Origin: Taeniopygia guttata
Taxonomy: Eukaryota > Chordata > Aves > Passeriformes > Estrildidae
Reading direction: 5' to 3'
Length of the DNA: 64,000 bases
Assembly (NCBI RefSeq): GCF_048771995.1
Contig: NC_133034.1
Coordinates: forward strand, 4,909,001 to 4,973,000
Shown here: positions 1 through 11,056 of the stretch, piece by piece
How positions within the stretch are numbered: the stretch's first letter is position 1
Layout: the number at the start of each line of letters is the position of its first letter
Notes under the pieces: generated by a model
Database searches by the model: none
Told to the model about the DNA's origin: nothing
The model's input: only the letters and a program-made list of their open reading frames with translations
Made by a program: the position numbers and the translations under genes

Positions 1-3000
1 ACAATAAATATAATTCCTACAAAGAAATCTGAACTTCTAGTCCCATTTGTATTCCAAGCAAAAGATCTGCACAAAGCAGGAATTTGAAACCCACACACCA
101 GTGTTTGCCTACTGTGCTCTATTTCCAGCGAAGTGCTACAGGGGGAAAACTGTGTGGAGAAAGCTGGGAATAAAACTATAAGATGCCTTGGCTAGGAGAA
201 CAAATATTTATTCTATTTCAAAGGTAAGGGTAATGAAAATAAAGCTAAAAAGCCCATGTTGTCATTTATATCAAAGATTTCCTTGTTTTATTGCATAAAC
301 AATTAAAATTATGAATTAGTACAAATCTGTAGGTTCATAATTGGCAATCTGAACAGACACAAAGATACTCAAAACCCCAACATATAATTCAATAAACATT
401 TCCCATATAAAAGATAAAGTTCAAGAGATCAGTTAAAAAATTCCAGCTCTCTTTGTTAGAATGCAATCTTTTCCTGGCAAGAGTAGCACCTATGGAACTG
501 GGGAGTCCCTCTAACCAAGGCACACGTACCCCTGTTCGTACCGATAAACAGGAATTTTGTGATTCCAGCAACTGCAGAACATTACGAATTTTGAAAATGT
601 GTAGGAAACCTTCCCACAGACCAGGTTCAATTAATCAAGTTCCAATTTTGAACTTCCAAACCTCCAGCTTAGGCACTGGAGTAATCCTATGGGAGCCCAT
701 GGGCAGGAAATTAATTAAGAGGATTTTATGATGTGTTTGGAACTGCAAAGTCTCCCCATCTTCAGACAGAGAATGTATATGTACAGCCATACATATACAC
801 ACAGCCCTTGTGCCAAGTGAGGTGTAAGAGTCCCTAAAAATGACAGGCAATGACAGCTACAGGACTACATTGACACCTGTGATTACACTCATTCAGTACT
901 GAGTAATTATGGCTTAGAACATTTTGCAAAATGACAATAATGGGAATGACTTACCGACAGGTTTGCACCAAAAAAGCATAAAAATATAACAAATTTTATT
1001 AGTGTCTTCACAAAATCTTATCCCTACCAAGACTTGCAACTAGACAAAATCTACCACCACCAAAAAAAAAAAAATCAAATAAAAACACCCAATACCAAAC
1101 CATAACCAAGCCATCAAAAAAAAAACCAAAACAAAACAACCCAAAACAACAAAAAAAATCCCTTAAACAGAATCACCTATGACCACAATACACATAAGCA
1201 CAGGAAAAAGGAGATCAATACTTGGTATTATCCAGATTATTCAGCAACTCTGAAATTCACTGGAAATTAAAGTGAAAGTTGAGGGTAGATTGATATATCA
1301 CCCAATTCCACCCTAAGATAACATATGGCGAGTCCTGGGAATATACAGCATGTATTACTTGACTAATGAATACTTTAAAATTACAAAATCTACACACAAT
1401 AGGTAACACAGGTTAGTAAACTTAACAAAGCTTAACCAGGTGGTGGATAGGTCAGAGAATATTCCATGACCCACGTTTTGTGCAAATTAAGTTTCATTAA
1501 CTGCATAGATGATGATCAAAAAAATGCTCTGATGTAGTGCTTTACAGTGAATAAATGTGCTTAAGCATCAGAAGGGTTATAAGTACACACACAGAGAAGT
1601 ACAGGTGGGAATTAAATTGCTCACTCAAAACATCCATTTTGCTATCTCTCAATTGCAAAAACCCAGCAGCCTGACTCACTGGGAAAAGGTCACTAATATT
1701 GGCCTGCATCCGACAGCTGCCTGTGTTTGCTAGAACAGAACAGAGAGACAGAAAAGGATGGAAAGCAGCCCTGCTTCACTGTGGAGCCCTGGCACGCTCC
1801 CTTAGCTGAGCTGCAAACAGCTGCTGGGTGCACTGTGTAGAGCAGAACACACCTGGACACTCTGTGGTTCTCCTACTGGAAAAACACAGCACCAAAACCT
1901 GTGCACTGGCTAGAAATGCTCATACCTGTGTGTGCCCCCAGCTCCCCAAGGGGTGGGAGGCACAAAGCAAATGCCCAAGAACCTCCAGGGGCGGGGAGTG
2001 GGAGGAGCAGGGGGACAACCACTTGCTGGCCACAGGATAAAGTTTACACCCCTAGGTTTTATCTGCTCTACCACAGCTCCTCAAATGCTGCCTTCTTGCT
2101 CATGGTACTCGACACAGATCTTCTCAGTCTCGTCATTTTTCCTGAGTAATTTCCCCTTTTCCCATGCCGTGCGGTTCCTGCAGCAGAGGTCACTGCGAGG
2201 CTCCTGGCTCTCACACTGCCAGCTCGCCACTCACCTTCATGAAAGGAAAGCTTGTGTTCTCAGGAAATAAACAGAAATCAGTACCAGGAACTAAGTTTTA
2301 GTATCAACAATGTAATTAGAAAATAAAACAAACCCCAGGGAATAACTCTGGAAGTTAAGCAGCATCGCCAGGACTAAGGACACACCACACTGCCCTACAG
2401 TTCACCACTCCCCTCGTGCTACCCAAAAGTAAAAGAAGGGGACAGAGCAGGGAAAGACCTTCCTTGTCCCACCTTCTCCTGCCACCTTAGGAGACAGCCA
2501 GGGGAGAAGAGGACAGCTCCACTGCACTGAAAAAACCCACACAGCTCCCTGGGAAGGCCTGAGCTGCCACATTCCCTTGAGGGCAGCTGGTTTTCTCTCC
2601 ATCTCTAAAAAGTGAATCTGAACTTCTGTGTCTGAAGGAAATTATGAAGCACCTTTGCTCACAGCTTTCTTGCTATAATAAAAACTCCACTTATGAACCA
2701 AATTGTCTTCTCTTTTGCGAAACCTTGAACAAAACAACACAACTCAGTAAGCAAAGAAATCCTCATATGGCTTTGCAAATCAAGTGAAGCACAGAAGGAA
2801 ACCATGACAGCTCTATGCTATTAGTCAGCCAGAGCACAGAAAGAACTAACAGGGGCACAGCAGCAGCCCTGAACTCTCATTTTGTACCTAAAGCCTTCAT
2901 CTAAACAGATCTGTACCAGGGTCAAAGGTCCCCTCACCTCTTCTTCACCTGTGGATCCACACAACTTGCTCTAAGACAGAAGACTGAAGTCCTAGTCACT

Positions 3001-4799
3001 ACCAGTGCTTTGGAAAACAAAAGGGGCACTACACTAAGAATCTTATTGCTTTCTTAAAAAAAAAAAAAAAAATAGAAAATCCCTGAGAGTTAGAACTGCC
3101 AATAAAAGATCTGCACAGTTTAAAATAAAGAAGAAAAACATTGAAGATGTATTTTCAAACTGTGATGCAAGAAGGCAAATTGGCAAGCCTGTACATTGAA
3201 AATACAGGCAGCTTTTTACCAGTATCTTTTGAAAACTAAGAGAATTTAGTTGCATTTATTCCTTATTTTAACACATTTAAAGGAATGCTTCTAACTGAGA
3301 CACAAGACATGAAACACGGGCAGACAGTTATATGTAATAGCTGCATCTTGATCCTCTTTTTAATAGATCAAAGACATCAACAGCCTTTGTATACATCTTT
3401 ATATACTTGTCCCTGATGGTACCACCTGTTACAGAGTTTGCAGACAGAATTCTGTCTTTTTGCTCATTTTCTTTCTCTTCCTTAGGTTACATAATGTAGT
3501 TCATTCTGGGAAGAAATCAGACAAATCACCTAAAAATGTATTTAAAGGCATCAGCTCTCTACACCACTGCAGACCTCCTCCAAGCCCTGTTTCAAAATGT
3601 CACACCACACACCCATGCATCATCTCCACAGGCCTGAATAAAGCCCCACAAAGAGCAAGAACACACATTCAACGGGAAAGAAATAAAATAGAAGTAACCT
3701 GTAGCAAAAAAAAAAAAAAAGAGCACCTTGTAGTACATTACTGGAGGTCTGAGCTAATACTTTGCTCTCTATGTGCTTTGTCTTTTTGTGCTGCTGGCAA
3801 AGGGGGCAGGTTTCTCATGGGACAACACAAATTCCACTCAAACACAAGATAAAAGCAAGCACTGTGCAGAATAGTTATACCTTGGTAAAACTAACCTGGA
3901 ATAAATGGGTGACTAAAGGAGGTTTTACCTCCTCGAGTTCTGCCTCACGTTGAAAAGTATTCCATTGAAGTTTTGGTTATCAGAATTTTGAGAAATAACA
4001 GTATTTTTTTAATGCTTGAGTAAACAATGAGGTCTTTAATGATATATCAAGACCATATTTAAACTGATAGCAATAATATATAACCATAAAGTTATGTTTG
4101 TAACTAAGCTGCTTATATTGGAGGCATCAACTGTGTTAGTACTGCACTGTCTCAGCAAAGGACTGAAAACTGGGCAGAAGGGAACCCCAAAGCCAAGTGC
4201 TAGAAGCTGAACCAACCTGAAGCTCTAACTGTTGTCTATAGTATTTACCTCTCCTAACAACTCTATTTCTCAGGAAAATTACAGTATTTTTCTGAATACA
4301 GTCCATATTTTAAAGAAAAAGTTAAAGCTAACACCAAGTTTACCACCAGCTGTCCTCCAGATACAGGATACTTTTCTGAATTACCTTGTATTTTTATGCA
4401 GAGTGATTAATAATGAGCAAGAAGGGAAACGTGATGGGGATTAAGTGCTTTTATAGTCTCTGTATATCTCCAAACTGGTGCAAAACATTTGCTGCTGGAC
4501 TGCTGAAGACACCTGGAAGTCAGCAAATAAGCTTGTCTTCACAAGAAGTTTGGAAACTGCTATTTCCATTTGGTTGTATACACACTCCCTCTTCCAAACT
4601 ACCTTCCAGAGGTAGGGTATTTATTCTTCAAAGCATACCACAGACATGTTGCATAAGTTGGTATTTTAAAACTGTCCTTCAGAGATGATTTGAAGATTCT
4701 TCGGGGTTTTTTTAATTATGGAAACAAAAACAAACCCAAAATGAGGATCGTGCTACAGCACAGGAAAACAGGCAATTCAGTGGATGCAGCTGCTGGTTT
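1..4799. other. Left flank: probable intron of long FARP2 form
   Basis: No exon, CR1 or LTR could be supported here. If a full-length FARP2 with DH-PH-PH domains is made, this stretch is intronic and the next exons lie left of base 1. A-rich low-complexity DNA occurs at about 1055-1160, and A runs occur near 3055-3073 and 3706-3720. Both strands were checked for the conserved start of the DH domain (pattern around AYFIVKE and TERTYLKDLEV) and nothing matched. A second possible AATAAA on the minus strand lies at 4620-4625. Confidence 0.6.
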
Positions 4800-4804
4800 A
4801 TAAG

Positions 4805-5218
4805 CATGTGCAGAAGTGACTGTTTTATTTGGATTTTGGAGGAACAGCATATTATATGAAACTCGTACAGATATGTTTACAGCCAAAGAAATTCTTCAGT
4901 ATACTGTAAATTGTGACGTCTGCATGAGTCAGTTGATACTTACAATTCTCTGAAATCAGTGTTTTTTCCTAAATGTAGTATTTTCCAATATTGTAGCCTA
5001 TCATAACCCATTCTTGATGTAGTGTGATGCACAGAAACACAGCACCAAAACTTGGATGCTTTGAGAGACACTGAAGAGGCACACAAATTAAAAAACAAAA
5101 ATTAAAAAATCAACTGTTATGTGATTTAAAATCCAGCCACTGGATTGACTGATATCACACCCTATTGACTTCCAAGCCTGAAAAGCATAGAGGGATCCAT
5201 CGCAAAAATCAAGACCAA
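4805..5218 (-). other. FARP2: Predicted 3' UTR of the short FARP2 isoform
   Basis: AT-rich non-coding sequence lies between the TGA at 5219-5221 and the AATAAA at 4824-4829, and no splice acceptor or repeat interrupts it. Its base composition drops sharply from the GC-richer open frame next to it, as expected at a coding-to-UTR border. Confidence 0.4.
4824..4829 (-). terminator. FARP2: Putative poly(A) signal of the short FARP2 isoform
   Basis: TTTATT on the plus strand reads AATAAA on the minus strand, about 390 bases after the TGA stop of the 5219-6448 exon. A T-rich minus-strand stretch follows. It would give a compact 3' UTR and supports the exon being a true terminal exon. A hexamer alone is weak evidence, because others occur by chance in this AT-rich DNA. 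Confidence 0.4.
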
Positions 5219-6448
5219 TCAATTGATTTCTGACTTCTCTGTCCAGTCTTCTTGCGTGAGATTTTTTAAATTATTTTGAAAGTCAAAGGCACAATTGTCC
5301 CCCGTGCTTTGAGCGAAGGGGTTACTAAAGAAAAGGTTTACATCCAGAGGTGCAGCTGTTTCCGAGTCCCAGGAGTCGGTGTCTGTGCTGCTGGAGTCTT
5401 CTGTGGTGGTGGGAGGGCAGCTGAGCTGCTCCAGCTGGTCGATAATGTCCGTGAACTGGAAGGCTGAGCTGGACTCGGAGCGCACGGAGTAGGTGGGGAA
5501 GTTGAGCATGGAGCTGGCCTCGGAATGGTTGGCAGAGCCGTAGGTGTGCAGGGAGGAGGTCCCGTTCAGGGGCAGGTTGTTGAGGGAGCTGCTCTCGGAG
5601 CGGTTGTTGATCAGGGAGCTGGTTTCCGAGGGGCTCAGCAGGCTTTGCATTCTGCTGGCTTGGGCCTTCACCTCAAACAGCTCCGAGGTGTCCGACGGCC
5701 TCTCATTGCCGTTGAAATCGCTCCCTTCTTCAAATTCAAACTCCTCTTCCATATTCATATCCACGGCCTCGGTTGAGTACCTGTCAGGGCTCGACTGAGC
5801 AGAGACTGAGCTTTGCTGGAGGGCATCTGCAGCTAAACCAGCCGGCTCTGACAGACACTTAGAAAACTCAGCACCCTTTAATTCTAACCCACTGTACACA
5901 TAGGAAAATGCCTCAGAGCCCCCAGCAAAAAAGGACATTTCTGCTGGGTCATCATCAATAAACTCCTCTGACACCTGTAACTGGGAATTTGTCAGTGTGA
6001 AAAGAGGGGCCCCTCGGCTGCCACGCTGCTGCTCTTTTTCAGCAATGAATACACCTGTGGTAAAGTCATCCTCATCATTGTCATTTTTACAACCAGCAAC
6101 CCTGCTCTCCTTACTAGTTCTCGCTACACCTACGTCTACACCGCAACCACTCTCAACAACAGGACAAGACGGGTCACAGTTTCCTGCAACACTACCAAAC
6201 CCAACACCTTGGAGCACAGGAGATCCAGGCTGCTGCATCAGCTTCCTCCCCACTTCTTCCACTGGTGCTGCAGTGGTTTTGTCTGCAATCCTTGTGTATG
6301 GTGCTCGGGGGTCCAAGGAGGAAGGGCTGGGTTCAGCAAACATGGGCAGGACAGAAGTAGGACTGGTCAAGGAGTGAACCGAGTGGAGGGGGGCAGCTGT
6401 TGAGGCAGGAGACCCTGGAGTTCTCAAGCCCTCAGTGAATGGGACACT
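5219..6448 (-). CDS. FARP2: FARP2 large terminal exon with private C-terminal tail
   Basis: The acceptor (TTTTAG, AG at 6449-6450) opens in phase 0 on residues 392-398 (SVPFTEG). The frame then stays open for 410 codons to TGA at 5219-5221. The first part (EGLRTPGSPAS, then a Ser/Pro-rich stretch) matches the segment after the FERM-adjacent region of ordinary FARP2. Beyond about residue 460 I recognise nothing. The tail is rich in Ser, Asp and Glu. It has acidic clusters (DNDEDD near 514-519, MEEEFEFEE near 624-632), five SExSSL-like repeats at 665-720, a casein-kinase-like SSSTDTDSWDSE patch and an NPF motif at 767-769. No DH or PH domain is present. It may be an alternative last exon used by intronic polyadenylation, or a normal exon with an internal donor followed by retained intron. 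The long open frame and the GC content favour coding. Confidence 0.75.
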   Translation of the reverse strand, partial: SVPFTEGLRTPGSPASTAAPLHSVHSLTSPTSVLPMFAEPSPSSLDPRAPYTRIADKTTAAPVEEVGRKLMQQPGSPVLQGVGFGSVAGNCDPSCPVVESGCGVDVGVARTSKESRVAGCKNDNDEDDFTTGVFIAEKEQQRGSRGAPLFTLTNSQLQVSEEFIDDDPAEMSFFAGGSEAFSYVYSGLELKGAEFSKCLSEPAGLAADALQQSSVSAQSSPDRYSTEAVDMNMEEEFEFEEGSDFNGNERPSDTSELFEVKAQASRMQSLLSPSETSSLINNRSESSSLNNLPLNGTSSLHTYGSANHSEASSMLNFPTYSVRSESSSAFQFTDIIDQLEQLSCPPTTTEDSSSTDTDSWDSETAAPLDVNLFFSNPFAQSTGDNCAFDFQNNLKNLTQEDWTEKSEIN

Positions 6449-7111
6449 CTAAAAGGGGACAGAAAAGCAGAGACAAAACAGATAAAAAGGTTTTTGTAAT
6501 ACATAAAAACCAATGTAACATCCAGTTACATCCATATGCAGAAGAAATATATGCTTCACAGGAGCTCACTTTACAACAGACATTGTACAGAACATGATCC
6601 AGCAGCCCTGTGATAACTGGATGGAAAGTTCAAAGCATACATTTTATAGCTGAACAAGCATCCACAAAGAAAAACACAAAAATGACAGTGAAATTCTGTG
6701 ATGCTTCCTTAACATCTCCCATGTTAAGAATGCTCTCTTAACACAAGAGCATTCAGTGAAATTATTATTTCTTGCCGTGTCCTGCAGAAGGCATCTTACA
6801 ACAGCTTTGAGACTGCCAGAAAGCAGTCAGAGAGTAGTTGGAGATAACTAATCCTCTGAAATAACAACATACTAGAAAGTCTAACACTTCCTTTTCGGTT
6901 CAGCAGAACTTTGAGTAAAATATTACTCACTTCACACTCCACTGGCCACAACTATCAAATCAGTAACTCCAATGAAAAGAACTGTGCAGCAGACAAAGAG
7001 CATTACAGTGGCAGCAATTCTGGTGAGTTGACTCCTCCACTGTCACCTCAGAAGGCTGTTTGTCCATGCCCCTGACCACAGCCACAACCCCAAGAGTGCT
7101 GCAGAACTGAC

Positions 7112-7169
7112 CTGCTTTGGCACGTCTGTGTTCGAGGTGCGAGTGGATGCTCTGACCTTGCTGTGCCTC
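7112..7169 (-). CDS. FARP2: FARP2 exon, post-FERM basic linker
   Basis: This 58-nt exon completes Arg372 and encodes residues 373-391 (RHSKVRASTR...VPKQ). The start RRHSK and the end DVPKQ match the human FARP2 linker that follows the FERM-adjacent region; the middle has diverged. The acceptor is TTCTACAG (AG at 7170-7171) and the donor CAG/GTCAGT (GT at 7110-7111). It enters with two bases of the Arg codon already supplied and leaves in phase 0, which fits the next exon. The basic, Ser/Thr-rich character suggests a phosphorylatable linker. Confidence 0.9.
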
Positions 7170-7390
7170 CTGTAGAACAGAGCAGCCTGTCAGCATCCAA
7201 GACATGCATCAGCCTCATTCCTTCCCCATCACTTATGGCCATGCCAGTAGCCAACAGAAACATCTCAAGCTCTATTTTATCATGTTTTGTTAATAACTAG
7301 GTCAAGTTTTAAAAGGTTGAAAGAGCTGTAAATTAAATGATGCAAGATAAGAGACATACAGAATAAGAATAAAGCAAGATCCAGATCTTT

Positions 7391-7711
7391 CACAGAATCT
7401 GAGAACCATTAAAATTGGAAAAGGCCTCTCAGATCATCAAGTCCAACTGTTCCCCCAGCGCTAACCATTTCCCCAAGTGCTTTATCTCCACCTTTTATGA
7501 ACATCTCCAGGGATAGTGATGCCAACACTTCTCTGGGCAGCCTGTGCCAGTGCCTGACTGCCCTTTCAGTGAAGAAATTTCTCCCAGTATCTGACCTAAA
7601 CTTCTCATGGCACCACTTGAAGCTGTTTCCTCTTGTCCTGTCACTTGTTATTTGGGAGCAGAGACTGACCCCACCTGGCTGGTGGGGTTCTCTTGGTACC
7701 AACTTGTAGGA
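7391..7711 (-). mobile_element. CR1 LINE 3' fragment
   Basis: The antisense CR1 tail pattern (AGAATCTGAGAACC, then AAAGGCCTCTCAGATCATCAAGTCCAAC) starts here and runs into the CR1 3' UTR-like body ending near the TTGGTACCAACTTG segment. It lies in the FARP2 intron between the 7112-7169 and 8595-8663 exons. The reverse-strand open frame here is a CR1 artefact. Borders are approximate. Confidence 0.85.
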
Positions 7712-8594
7712 GACTTCAAGAACAACTTGGGCTGGATACTAACTGAACACTAAACAGCACATTTTAGTTTAACTCCATCCTTCTCCATTATTATAAACAT
7801 CTACAGAAGAATGGCTTCAGAACCAGAATCAGCTAATAATTGTACAAATTTTTGCAACCTCAACCATATAAAATTTTGTATGTTAGACTCCAAAAAGTGA
7901 TATACTGCATTACACTTTAGATTCACTCTATGTGAATAATTAAATAGAAAATCAGATTTTCAAATAGAAAAGGAGCTCAACTGTAGTCTGAGACATTAAC
8001 AATATTTATTAATAGTAGATTAATGTAATTTTTTTAAAATTCCTATTAAATTCTTATAATCTTTTGGATTAGGAGTAAGAGTTTCTCACGCATAGTTTGG
8101 AATAGGATTTGGAGTAGGAGGAGTTTCCCACATGTAGACTGGACAGCATTAGAGTCAAGTAAGGAAAAAACAATTTCATAATGAAAACACATATTCTTAA
8201 TTTACATATTTATATGATTAGAAACAAATGAGTATTTTAGGTCACAGTTTCAAACTTGCAGATCCCAAGTTCCATTATGTGCTCTGCCACTGGCTGATTG
8301 CACAGCTACACTGGCACAGACAGGTCCTCACTAACACAGAATCTCCAGTACGTGCTGAACTTTCAGACAGCTAAGCCACACATTGTCCACAGACATCCAA
8401 ACATGGTACCAAAACTTTCCTAAGCTTCTTATAGCATCACAAAATAATAAACTTTTACATTTTAGTTTAGCTACCTTAAATTTGGTAACTGAGAGTGAGC
8501 CTGCCTCCAAGCAGCATTAAAACACAAATGTAGGCAACAAGGGCACTGTGAGAGTCTCAGTTATGTTTTGCCTTACAAAGCTATTTCATCTTAC

Positions 8595-8663
8595 CTTTCA
8601 TATGGGGTTCTCTTCATCCCACTGTCCTTAATATAATCCACTAGCTGCTTCTGTGTTCGTCCA
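8595..8663 (-). CDS. FARP2: FARP2 exon, FERM-adjacent region
   Basis: This 69-nt exon completes Ser349 and encodes residues 350-371 (GRTQKQLVDYIKDSG...PYE). SGRTQKQ is the signature start of the FERM-adjacent motif in the FARP/FRMD7 family. The acceptor is GTTCACAG (AG at 8664-8665) and the donor GAAAG/GTAAGA (GT at 8593-8594). Phases match both neighbours. In the known proteins this region is regulatory and linked to phosphorylation. Confidence 0.96.
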
Positions 8664-8790
8664 CTGTGAACCCACAGAAGTACAAAGGTTATCAAACACA
8701 GGGGATGAGCATTAGAGAGGAATGTCTTTAGAATACTTCCTTTTGCTCTCATTTTCTAAGACAAAATGAGTGTGCTCTGTTTCTCCCTAC

Positions 8791-8954
8791 CTGTATCTGA
8801 ATGATGACCCTCTGGTGAAGAACACTGCTTTAGCCTTTGGCTTTGGCTGGTCGAAGAGCCTAAAGAATGTGTGATACTCAACACAGATTTTCCAGAAGTT
8901 TTTACACTCATCCCTACTTCCCAAAAGAAACTCCAATGTGTCTTGATAGGGGCC
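8791..8954 (-). CDS. FARP2: FARP2 exon, FERM F3 (PTB/PH-like lobe, end)
   Basis: This 164-nt exon encodes residues 295-348 ([20 protein letters not shown]...GSSFRY), nearly identical to human FARP2. The helix around [14 protein letters not shown] is the C-terminal alpha-helix of FERM lobe F3, which binds membrane-protein tails. The acceptor has a clean pyrimidine tract (AG at 8955-8956) and the donor is ACAG/GTAGGG (GT at 8789-8790). It enters in phase 0 and leaves with two bases of Ser349. Confidence 0.98.
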
Positions 8955-10043
8955 CTGGGAAAAAAACATAGAAGTTCAGTAGCACCTAAAATGACAGTAA
9001 GGAGAAAAAGAAGGCACAAATGTGTGCTAACAAAAAAGCTGAACTCCAGCAAGATGCAGGATTTTGCTAAGTCACTTCTCATCTGCCTTAAAGCAATGAG
9101 AGTGATTCTGAATGGAGTTAAAAACTATTCAATATCTGTCTAAAATGTTTGCTTACCTTGAAACTGTAAAAGTGTTTAAAAAGCACTTGACTTTAGAAAT
9201 ATGCTCAATATAAACCACCTTTAGAAAATTCAAAGACATTTAAGTAAAATAGCTATTTTAAAATACTATTCCTTTTTTAGGCGTTCTGATGCTTTGTCTC
9301 CTGGAAATTCAGACAAAACCAGAAAATACTGCATATGTCAGAGTACAGTTATCACATGAAATTTCTGAGGGTCTCTTTGTGAGACACATTGCTACATCAG
9401 CAGACAGTGTGCCCTGTTTCAGGTATCCTTGATACATGAAATTATATTATGTCCAAACTTGGGGTTTTTTCCCTCTATTTTAATATAAATTAAACACTGA
9501 ATGCAATCTAGTCATCCAGCGTGGAAGCAACAATTTTGATTACATCTGCAATGAAAAACATCTACTGTAAATCAGCTACGTATGAAAATTGACACTTGTG
9601 CTATAGAGATGTACAGAAAAGATGAAGCAAGAGTAATCACACCATCCTTAAAATTAAGGTACAACAATATAATTTCAGCCACCCATTCCTACCTGAGGTG
9701 TATCGGATAATTTTCATTTGAATCAAGAAAGTGGATGCAACTTTTTCAAAGGAGAAGTACTGAGAAAGGCTGCACCAAATACTTGGATCTAGCAATTTTT
9801 TTCTGTCTTACATTTATACATGTGTAAGCTTGTGTCAAGGATAAACTGAGATTGAAACACAAAACCTAAAGATCCTAAATTGTGGACTGGGAAAAGGAAA
9901 GATTGACACTTGAATGATGCAGCCAAACCTGCCCATTGAGGCTATTTTATAAAATCACAAACTCAGGAAATTTCATAATAAAATGAAGCACAGGTATTTT
10001 TTTTAACACTGATCATCTATATTAGAGTAAAAGTTACACAAAC

Positions 10044-10133
10044 CTCTGGGTGGAGCTTAATAAGAAATCTTTTCCTCTTGAAGCTCAGTTTACGGACCTT
10101 GGACCAGTTGAAGGTATTGATTTTTGTGTTACC
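10044..10133 (-). CDS. FARP2: FARP2 exon, FERM F3 (start)
   Basis: This 90-nt exon encodes residues 265-294 ([20 protein letters not shown]...LHPE). The [16 protein letters not shown] stretch is the conserved basic beta-sheet of FERM lobe F3. The acceptor is GATTCAG (AG at 10134-10135) and the donor GAG/GTTTGT (GT at 10042-10043). It is in phase 0 at both ends. Residue 266 is Asn where human FARP2 has Thr, and Asn is also found in FRMD7. Confidence 0.97.
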
Positions 10134-10908
10134 CTGAATCAAAATGAGAATGATCAAATGTTAGCAAAAGTTTCAGAAAAGCAGAGTACCAAGCAAAATT
10201 CTGTTGTGGGTATATAGATGTGTATGTGGACACATCCAGATGGATTTTTAGTTCTGGTGACAATATTTCCTTAAAAAGAGAGGCCACTAAGCAGTCTCAG
10301 AGGGATTGCAGGACTGCAGTGGCTGATGCAGCTCCAAAAGAAGTTGCCCCACAGTGACCAAAGAACAGGTAATACCCAGCTGAGCACTCAAAAAGAAATA
10401 TTTCAGTAAATCAGCTGCCTCTGTCTTTTGGGGAGAGGAAAACCCTATCATTGCATTCATAAACAGGATTCTGAGCACTGAGTTGCTTCTTTAATACAAC
10501 AAACATAGTAACACTAATTGGTCCAATCACTCCAATCAATCAGCATTCCTATACAATAAGAGCAACAATACCCCAGCAAAAATCCACCGAAATATTAAAA
10601 TAAGAGAAACCAAACCAAAATTCCAGGATGACAGACCTGTCCCAGGGCTGTTCCAAATGAATTGATGATTTTCTCTCACCACACACCTAACTTCAAACAA
10701 AGCCCCTCTGCTTCACTGTCACTTGGTTTTGATGCTCTGCTCTCTGTACAAGAACAAGCTGCACCGAACAGAATTTTGGGGGCTTAAATGACATTCCTTG
10801 ACCATAGAACATGTTAAATTTTCAAGACATCAGAAACATCTGATGTTAAAATGAGAGACTTACTCCAAGACATGCTAAAGGGCAGTCAGTCTGCCATCCC
10901 TGCCATAC

Positions 10909-11056
10909 CTGGAACACCAGCACACCCATGTGTGAAACTGCCAGATTGATTTTGGTGCCCTCACGGTCAGAGGCAAGGTGGAATCTGATGCCATACATCT
11001 CCAGTTTCCGGGCAATTTCAAGCACTTGAAAGTCAGATTCAGCAGGAGTTTGACCC
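10909..11056 (-). CDS. FARP2: FARP2 exon, FERM F2 end to F3 start
   Basis: This 148-nt exon completes Val215 and encodes residues 216-264 ([19 protein letters not shown]...GVLVFQ). [20 protein letters not shown] is the classic end of FERM lobe F2; [19 protein letters not shown] begins F3. The acceptor is TTATAG (AG at 11057-11058) and the donor CCAG/GTATGG (GT at 10907-10908). Phases agree with both neighbours. Confidence 0.98.

Noticed and set aside
1919..2040. Possible proline-rich FARP2 exon ending in ACACAG/GTATGA (minus strand)
   Set aside because: The translation (FVPPTPWGAGG-like) does not align to the FARP2 linker, and no matching acceptor or phase could be fixed.
5997..6377. 126-codon plus-strand open frame
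   Set aside because: Opposite-strand shadow of the large FARP2 exon; Ser/Pro-rich low complexity and no splice support.
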